64,000 nucleotides of DNA from Acridotheres tristis (lineage: Eukaryota; Chordata; Aves; Passeriformes; Sturnidae), in the NCBI GenBank assembly GCA_037013685.1, contig CM072889.1:3667976-3731975 (forward strand), written 5' to 3'. Each line of letters begins with the position of its first letter. The stretch's first letter is position 1. Positions 48,736-64,000 of this stretch are shown here, one piece after another. The translations under genes were made by a program, and so were the position numbers. The notes below the pieces were generated by a model that had not been told where the DNA came from, ran no database searches, and saw nothing but the letters and a program-made list of their open reading frames with translations.

Positions 48736-48972
48736 AAACGGAGAGGAGATTTAGATTAGATACTAGGAAATAATTCTTCCCTGTGAAGGTGGGGAGGCCC
48801 TGGGCTGCACAGAGAAGCTGTGGCTGCCCCATCCATGGAGGTGTTCAAGGCCAGGTTGGATGGAGCTCTGAGCAGCCTGGTCTGTTGGAAGGTGCTGCTG
48901 CCCATGGCAGGGGGTTGGAACTGGATGAGCTTTGATGTCCCTTCCAACCCAGGCCATTCTGGGGTTCTATTC
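48736..48972 (+). mobile_element. CR1 LINE 3' end fragment
   Basis: A + strand CR1 tail with GGAGATTTAGATTAGATACT, GTGTTCAAGGCCAGGTTGGA and a terminus at TCCCTTCCAACCCAGGCC. It lies in the probable first intron of the FRMPD3-like gene, in the same orientation as the gene, and carries no intact ORF. Confidence 0.88.
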
Positions 48973-51900
48973 CTACAGCATTTTCCCAGGTGAGCACCTT
49001 GTGGGTGAGGAGTCCCAAGGCTGTACACAAACAGGTGCTGCCTTCCAAGGCTGCTGCTGCTTCTTCCATGCAACATTTGTACACCCACGTGTTAAAAACA
49101 GAGTCCACGTGGGCAGGTGTGCCTCTAAATATATATATACATCTGGGAAATGCACTGCACTCATGAGGCCCGCTCTCATGAGCACACACAGACTCTGCAG
49201 TTTGCAGAGCCCCCTCCTCGCCCTGCACCCCCAGGGGCACCCTGGCACAAGCAGCAGAGCTGGAGCTAATTATGAAGAGATAATAAGAGGCATAAACTAA
49301 GCCTCTCTGCTAAAAAGGCCAGGAGCCCCAGGCTGGAAATATCACACGCAAAGGCTCCTCTGCCTCTGTGCATTTTCTCTTTTTAATGTTTTTGCCTTTA
49401 TCTTGCATCAGCTCAAGAGTTTTACTAAGCCCTGGAGCACGGAGAGGGATGCTAAGAAAGGCTGGAATGCAGGGGGACTCTGTGAGGCTGTGTTTGTCAC
49501 CTCCCATAAGCAGGTTCCTGTGTAGCTCTTGTCAAGACTGGTGACAGTATTGGGGGCTTGGGACCCCAAATTACCAGTTATCTGTGTTTCCAGTTCTGTC
49601 CCAGCTTGAGGGACCATCTCACCAATGTTGTACTGCCAGAAATGCTCCAGTGTTTGCCACCTCTGTGTCAAGGTGAGCTCTCACCCTGGATGGGCTGGCA
49701 GGGCAGGGCTGTGGGTTGCTGGAGCTGCTGGGTGAGCTTTGAGTCCAGATCAGGCTCTCTCTGTACCCAGGGGCTGTCACCCAGCTGTCTGGGCTGGGGC
49801 TGGTGTTATCTGTCCTGCTGTCCTACCTCCTCTGGCATTGCTTCCCCCAGGTCCCTGCTCTGTGCTGTGCTGGGTGGAGATAGGACTCCAAGTCATCCGC
49901 TGAGGAAATTGCTCCCTGTAAATCCACAGTGGAAGTCCTGGGATTCCTGAAGGCCCAGAGGAAAGTGCTTGATTGGATTTTCAAGCCTCTCTGCCAGCTG
50001 TGGGAGAGGAGGGCTGACAGCCTCCCTGAATCTTCCTCACTGATGCCTGGGAGGGGATGCAGGCTGTGCCTGCTCGCTAATGGAATGTAAAGGATGTGTA
50101 AATCTCCCGCCTTATTTAACTCCCCCCTGAACTTTATATGCAGCGATAAATTTCTCCTTCTGTAAACCTGCTGGAGCAAGGTGGCCTCGGGTGCCTGGTG
50201 CCCACGCAGGTGTGGGGGGAGCCATTCTCCTGCTGTGGAGAGGAGCTGCTGTGCCATGCAGCAGCCAGACCCTGTCCTGGGGGGTCTGGGGACATGCTGG
50301 GTGCACTTGGGGGCTCTTGCAGGAAAGGCTCAGTTTGGGTTCAAACTGCCCGTGTCAGCATGAGAGGTTCAGGAGCACCTGGGGCTGATATAATCCCCTT
50401 CCTCCCCACGGGGCCAAGGGTGTTTGCATCCAGTACCACCAGAGAGCAAAGTTAATAAAACACAGAGATCTCCTGAGTTAAAACTGCAGCAGTAACAGAC
50501 AGGCAGAGAGTGGCCAGGCTGTGGTGGGGAACTGGTATCACTCCAAACCCCCATCATGCAGCTGAGCATCACACAAATAATGGAGAAAAATGCTGCAAAT
50601 TTTATTCTATTGCTCCTTATCTCTGATTAATCCTCTTATGTGTTCATCTCATTTTATCCCAGTGTTGACTGTCTGTTTATTGTATTTCTGTAGTCCTCAC
50701 AAAGACAAGAATTCCTCTGAGTCTTGTCTGGCTGGGCAAGGGGGTCTCCTGCCTGCTGGCACCACTGGAGTGCCATGGAGGAGATGACCAAGGTAACATG
50801 CCCATGGTCACCACAGCAGATGGCAGAGGAGGGGCTGGAAACCAGTTTCTCCCAGACCCTAAATTACTGTCCAGCTGCTTGGGCATACCCAAATGTAAAG
50901 AAAGATACCCTAAAAAAATTGTCCCACGGTATGTGTTTGCAGCCTGTGCTCAGGGCATGTTCTCAATGCACTAGAGGGGAGACAGATTTTCCTCTTCACA
51001 CCCTTCTCTCACTGCAGGCAGATTTGTTAGAGCCCTGCAAGGAAGCCCTGCCTGTTTCAAGTCCCTCTTCTCCGGCCCAGGCTCTCCAGTTCTGCTCAGT
51101 TTTTCCAGCAGCCCTTCTACCTGCTGCTGGTTGAGTCAGGAGCACAAGCCTTCTGGGCCTGACCCTGTTGCTAAAGGATTGTGCTTTGATCCTCTTCTCC
51201 AGCTGGGGAGAGCAAAAATCCCTTAAACGGCCAAAAATCTTAGGGAAGATTGGAGGAAAAATTTTTTGCCTCAGCAGCAGCCTCTGGTTCAAACAATTTG
51301 GTGGAGGAGGATGGTATTTGTAATAGCATAAAACAGTTTGGAGGAGAATGGTGTTTGTAATGTGGTGGAAACTTGCATAAAGGAGGGAACCCACTGTCTT
51401 TGGGGGGCATTTAGACTGTGGAACCCCAACCTGTCCCAAATTTCTGCAGGCATGGCCAAGCTGTGTGAGTGACCAACCTGGAGGTTGTCATCGTGTCACA
51501 CTCAGCATCCTTCACTCCTGCAGGTGCCGAGTGCTTGCCCTGGAACCTGAGGGCCTCCTGAAGGCATCCAGTGGCACACTGGGGCACGTACGGCAGCTGG
51601 GGTCCCACCTCTGGCACACTCACATGCCCTTGGTCAGCCCATGCACGTACACTGTGCCAGCGAGGTGGACTCAGATCCTCTCTCCTGCTGCACATTGATC
51701 AGACAGCTCTTGGCAGAAATTCTCCCAGGATCTGGAAACTGCTTTTCAAACCCAGTAGAATTTCCAGCCTCCCCAGCATCCTGTGGCAGGGAGCTCCTGG
51801 GATTAATTGGTTTCTGTGTGGCCAAGTGCTGCCTTTCCCACATGTCAAACCTCTTTCACAGGTGCTTTCCAGTCCTCATGCAGTGCCAGCTCCCTGCCCA

Positions 51901-54900
51901 GCTTCCAGGGACCATCATGGTCCCTCTTCTCCTTTCTAGGCTGGAGATCCCAAGTCTTAGCTGGGGAAGGTAATGTCTGTGTGTTTGCCTGTGGAAGGTG
52001 CAATACAGGCTGAGCTTCAGATTCTCAGTGGTGCATCTGTGTCTCACAGGGCTTGTTTCACCACAGCCTTTCCCTATGCAGAAGCAGGTTTTTTGGTGAC
52101 CTGAGCGTGGCTGGAGGTTGTGGTGGCTTACAGGATCTTTGCAGCCATGCTTATACTCTATTTTTTGTAATTGGCATCATTACTTTGAGAATTTTTGGAC
52201 TCCTCCTGCCCTCAGCACCTTGTTGAGCTGGCTCCACTCCTTGCCACGGGGCAATAATATCTCTGCCACCCCCAGAATATAACAGGTCCTAAGATTTCCA
52301 ACTAGCCCCCAACCTAGCCGGCCCTTCTGCCTGTGTTTATCCCTAGGTGAGATGCCAGGACCATTTAAAAAGCTGCAGGCTGAGTAGCAGAAGGCTGCAG
52401 CTGCTGCCCAGAGCCAGGCTGCGGCTGCTGCTTCGTTATTTACAGCTGCCTTTGGCTGCTCATGAGCTTCTCCAGCAGCTCTGCTGGACCCTACTCACTG
52501 TCTGCTTGTCCCTGCACTGAAAGCCAGGGCTATTTGTGCCCTCAAACAGGGACCATCTGGCACCCCACCTTTGTTCCGGCAGCGTACCCAGCTCGCCTGC
52601 CAGCTCAGGACAGAGCCAGTGGCAGAGCTAACCCATTTGAGGAGCTCTGCTGATTTTAAACTGCTTCCCAATATTAACAGCAAATCCAAGCTGGAGCACA
52701 GGGTGTAAAGTCGTGGGCCATATGGCAGAGCCGTATGCAGGCTGCGTTCTCCAGGCTGGGTCCATGAGGGACTTCACCCATCAAGGCCAGGGTTATTCTG
52801 CTGCCCTTAGTGTTGGTCCCAGCCAGGCTGGCACCCCTCAGTGCAGCTCTCCTCACTTCAGCCAGCTGTTAAACACTGCCAGAGCAGGGGCAGCATTACC
52901 AGGCTGTCAGGATCCATGTGACCGAGCAGCTCCTCAGCGCTCTGGAAGGACAGCATCTGTTTGCCTGTGCTGGGGGTGTCTGACACCTAAACATGGGCCA
53001 AATGGCATCTTCCAAGGTGCCCAGGTGCCTGCTGGGCACAGATGCAGGACTGATGGAGCAGAGATGCACATCATGGTGGATCCCGTGCCAGCCAGCTCTG
53101 CCTGCTCTGCTTTTGTCCCCACTGTTGGTCCCCACGCACCCTGGCAGCCCCACGGCTCCATCTGAGATGGAGACCGGGGTGTGAGGCTGGAGCTGCCATA
53201 TGTTCCCCATAAAAACACTTCCTGGCCCGTTCCCCGGCGTTTCCTGCCGCTGCCACACGTGCTCAGGATCCCACATGCCTCACAAGCCGTTCACCAACTG
53301 CAGCCTGGCAGATGGAGGAGCTGGGCACGGTTTTGCAGGAGGGGAGGCAGGAATCCACAGGCTCTGATTGTTCTTGGGTCGTTCATGGCAGCAGAGGAAG
53401 GGGGAGGAGAGCTGGCACCCACCCCTGCAGAGTGCCCCTTTGCAGAAGGGACAAGACCTTCCCATAGCCACTCCCCATCCCCCGAGCTGAGCTGTGAGCC
53501 CTTCTTGGGCTGCACGAAGTGTTTTCACCTGGTGCCACTTGTTCAAAGGCAGTTGGAAATGGTGTGAGTGTCCTGGGTAGATGGAGACCATCATTCCTCC
53601 CAGGCAGGTGGTACTGGTTTGTTTTGGTGGCAGATGGCCAGTCAGCATTAAGAGCGAAGGCAGAAAATCAGTCCTCAGAGGGATCAAAGATTTATTGCAG
53701 TAGGTAATTAAATATGTTTGTGTCAGCTTTTGGAGTAACTCCTGTTCTTCCTTTATCTGTTTGGGGGGGATGAGGGCTCTGTGTCCAGCCCTGCTCCATG
53801 GCAGGGAGGTCTGAAGGTGCTCGGGAAGCTGAAGGCACATCCCTTGGTGGTGAGTTTATCGTGATGGGCAGCGACTGGAGCGAGCTGATGTCTCTCTTAC
53901 CTTGAGTGGCAGAGTGTGACCAGATCAGTGCCAGCTCTGAGCACAGCAGATGAGTGTCCCAGCCTCAGGAGTGGGCTATCTTCATGCCATGTCAGCGGAG
54001 ATGCTGTGAAGAGCCCGGTGCTCTCACAGGGCTGCGTCTGTGGTGGGCTCCTGCTGCTGCTGGGCACAGAGAGGTTTCTCCTGTGCTGAGCTGTTTTCCA
54101 GTGACTTTGTGCCTTGGTGGCATTGTGCCATGGTGGTCCTGAGGACAGAAGGGGATGCAGAGCAGGCTGTTGGGCTAAGGGTGGGCAGCAGGCAGGTAAG
54201 GACGCAGGCAGGGTGGGGACATGGACATAAACAGCCGTCTGCTCCCTGCAATGGGATGGGGTCAGTGCTGGTCTGTGCCCACCAAGGTGGTGGCAGGTGT
54301 TGCCCAAGCAGTGTGGCCCCAGGGTGAGGCTGGGTTTGGGTGCTGATTATGGCATCAGAGCTGCTGAGCTCCAGGGATTGTTTCATATCCTCAGTTCCCT
54401 GCTGCAAGAGTGAGGCCGTGAGCTTTGCAGCCCGGTGCAGCTCTCTGCCCAGAAATTAAAAGAAGAAACACAAAAAAATCAGGCTCTGGGGAAGTGATAG
54501 CTCCTGGGGTACAGCCAGCTCCCAGTGTTAGGGAGAGAGCTACCTCACCCACTGCTGCTGTGGTTTTCTCTGACCTCTGCTCTGGTCCAGGGTGAGCACA
54601 CGTTAATCCCCAAGCCTGGCATGGGAGAGCTGCCACAGGAAGGACGTTCAGAGCCACAGCCTGGAGAAGGCATGGTGTACCTGCTGCTGAGCATATTATT
54701 GCTTCTCCAGGAGTGGATAAGTCCTGCTTACGAGGACGCTCGTCCTCTTTTATTTAATTTCCTGGTAATGCTTCTGCAGCGTCCAAGTCTTATCAGGAGA
54801 GGAGCAGCTTAAGAGGCCGGTAAAGGAGTTTTATTGTCAGTATCCATCTCTTTATTCCCCTCTTCCCTTTGACGCTGCATGGCAGGCTGGTTGTGGCTGA

Positions 54901-56948
54901 AGTGTGGTGTGCTTTCTTTCCCTTTTGTCTGTTAAAGCTGCAAAGATTTCCCGGCTAACCAGTTCTGATGGTAATTCGGGCTGCGGGAGACGCTGCTGTC
55001 CCCGGTCCCTGGGCTGTGGATCCCCGCGGGGTCCGTGGGAGTGACCCCGACCCCCCCATTGCACACAGAAGGACACATCTGGGGCCACAGCTGGGCAGCT
55101 CTGCTCTGGGACTCGCCATCCACTTTGCTGTGGCTTGGTGAGCAAACCCTGCCTCTGTTTCCCCCGGAGCCATGGCACTGAGCTCAGCCCCATCTCCAAA
55201 GCATCCCAGTGCTTGGGATGCTGCTGCTCATCCTCGTGTTCATCTGCTGCGGGGGCTGGGATGCTATGGGCAGCACGAGTGGGATGAAAGGAGTGTCCCC
55301 TGGGAAGCCAGCGGCTCGGTGACTGCTGTCTTGTCCCTGGCATTCTCCCTGGCCATGCCAGAGACGCAGTGCTGTATTCAGTCGCCTTTTCAGCTGCACA
55401 CAATGGCCTTGGATAATGTTTGTTTGGGAAAATTGGTTGAATCGCGTGATTCTTTTTCTTGTGGTTGTTACTGTTGTTCTTTGAAATGCTCATGGGAGTA
55501 GCAGAGCAGCTAATGAGGCGGCGCAGAGACAGTCGCTGGGGAGGTGGTCTGCCTGTACTTCCCTGCAGCTGCACTCTCCTGGTGATGGAGCTGGCTCTGC
55601 TCCTGCTGGGAGCACTGATGGGTGCGGCACTTCCCGTGCCCAGACCGTCACCAGTTCCCTTCCCCAAGCCTCACTGTTTTCTTCTCCAGCCATATGGGAG
55701 GGGAAAGCCACGAGCACCCATCCAGCTGGGCGCTGGGGATGGGTCACATTCCCATGGGAATGGGTCACCTGGCTTGGTGACATCCTGTCACCCTGGACAG
55801 ACTCACCTGGTGTTCAGAGCTCTCCTGGCTCGCATGGCAGACATGGCATCCTCCCTTAGAGTATATTGGGTTGGATCAGGCTCGGCACAGGGCTGTCTTT
55901 GCTGGCAGTGATGTCCTCAAGCCCCAGGCTCTGTGTGCTGGTGTGGAGCTGCCAAGTGCTCCTGTCCCCTCCAGCCCCACGTGCTGTCCCTCCTGGCTGT
56001 GCAGCAGGTGCCAAACACATCTCTGGGAGCGGGTGTAGGTGTCAGAAGTGCAGACAGATAGCATTAGATGGATGATGCATCAAATCCTAAACTGATAAGA
56101 GATGGAACTATTAGTGTGTTGTCAAAAGGCCTGGAAGGATCTCTTCTAAATAGACTAAATAGTCTGGACAGGAGCAAGCAATGAGCAGCACAGAAACAAC
56201 AGCACGTTCACCACTTTGTTTTTCTGGCTGGGCTGTGCGTGTTGCCATCTGTGCTGTGCTCCGTGGCCATCCCGTGGTGCTGGGATTGCACCCCCAAAGC
56301 AGGCTCACAGCCTGGAGCCATGGTTGGCATTGCTTTGGGATGCCAAGGGCAGCTGTGATATGACCTTGCCCTGGGCTGGATCTTCCTGTCGTCCCTGGGC
56401 TGATGGTGGAGACTTGGTTGTAGTAGCACAGCTGAGCCTGTCTTAATCCCAGTTTTTAGACTGGCTAAACTTGTTTTCACTTATCTGTGGTATTGTTGAG
56501 CTGTGTTATGCAACAAGAATAATCCAACCCTTGAGTTTGCTCTTGAAGCTCTGCAGAATGGCAGAGAGTGCTCTCTGGCTGTGCCAGGGCTGCTGTCTCC
56601 CCTGACCCTCACGGCAGTGCCATCCTTCAGGGAATGGCCAGAGCCACACCACCAGTAGTTAACCCCTCACAGATCTGCCGTCTGATGAAGTGCAGTGCTG
56701 GGGCAGGGGTGGTGAGGTGCTGGGAGAGGATGGTGTGTGGCATCTCCATGAATGTGGCCCTGCCTGAGCTGCTGTGGCAGGGACAGGCACTGAGCAGCAC
56801 TGCTGTGCACAGGAGGACGGGGCTGTGGCTGTCCCAGGAAGGGACTGGGAGTGCTGGGAGCACGGCAGGTGCAGTGGGGCTGCCCTCCACGTCTCAGAGG
56901 GCTGGGTGTGATGGGCAAGGCTGCGTGGTGGGGCGCCCTACAACCTGT
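48973..56948. other. Probable first intron, nothing recognisable
   Basis: Nearly 8 kb with no exon, repeat family or tandem array that I can support. A minus-strand open frame at 54852-55667 (271 codons) is compositional and shows no domain. Confidence 0.5.
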
Positions 56949-56953
56949 CCCTG

Positions 56954-63919
<6,966 letters not shown>

Positions 63920-64000
63920 TGATGGGGTGGCAGCCTGCCCTCCACCCCAGCCTGCTGTCCTCAGCTTCTTGGGGACTCTTGTTATTAAATCCCCTGAGAT

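Noticed and set aside
54852..55667. 271-codon minus-strand open frame
   Set aside because: No recognisable domain, low-complexity composition, and overlapping open frames on the other strand.

Overview
The window looks like nuclear DNA of a bird, most likely a passerine. The evidence is several degenerate CR1-type LINE 3' ends, two solo LTRs resembling songbird endogenous retroviruses, old MIR-like SINE cores, GT-AG introns, and one CpG island in an otherwise gene-poor, moderately GC-rich background. No bacterial features are present. The bird and passerine assignment is inferred from repeat style, not from a database match.

The only gene I can support is the 5' part of a FERM- and PDZ-domain gene on the + strand, best matched to FRMPD3. 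Nine coding exons lie between 57562 and 63886. All have consensus splice sites and compatible phases, and together they encode the first 342 residues: a complete PDZ domain, the conserved linker, and the first part of the FERM domain. The gene runs off the right edge. A CpG island at about 27150-28350 has GC boxes and a good + strand splice donor at 27864/27865. It is the natural candidate for the promoter and non-coding first exon, which would give a first intron of about 29.7 kb.

Layout: 1-27150 is intergenic DNA with CR1 fragments, two long hexanucleotide arrays (10450-10556 and 18361-18477), a six-copy 50-bp minisatellite (12001-12300), and an AT-rich block (about 25600-27060) leading into the CpG island. 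28350-56950 is probably intron 1, with one CR1 copy, MIR-like fragments and AT-rich islands that may be conserved elements. An LTR of about 594 bp sits at 56954-57547, only 14 bp from the splice acceptor of the PDZ exon. A second solo LTR, antisense and with a perfect 5-bp target-site duplication, sits in the third coding intron (58805-59450).

The most interesting points concern gene expression. The sense LTR appears to have replaced the branch-point region of the first coding acceptor and could act as an alternative promoter. The start codon is embedded in ATGTGATG, a start-stop upstream ORF overlapping the main ATG. If the CpG-island exon splices to this exon, a 41-codon upstream ORF from that exon would end at the same TGA. 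I see no sign of a wholly new enzymatic or defence system here.
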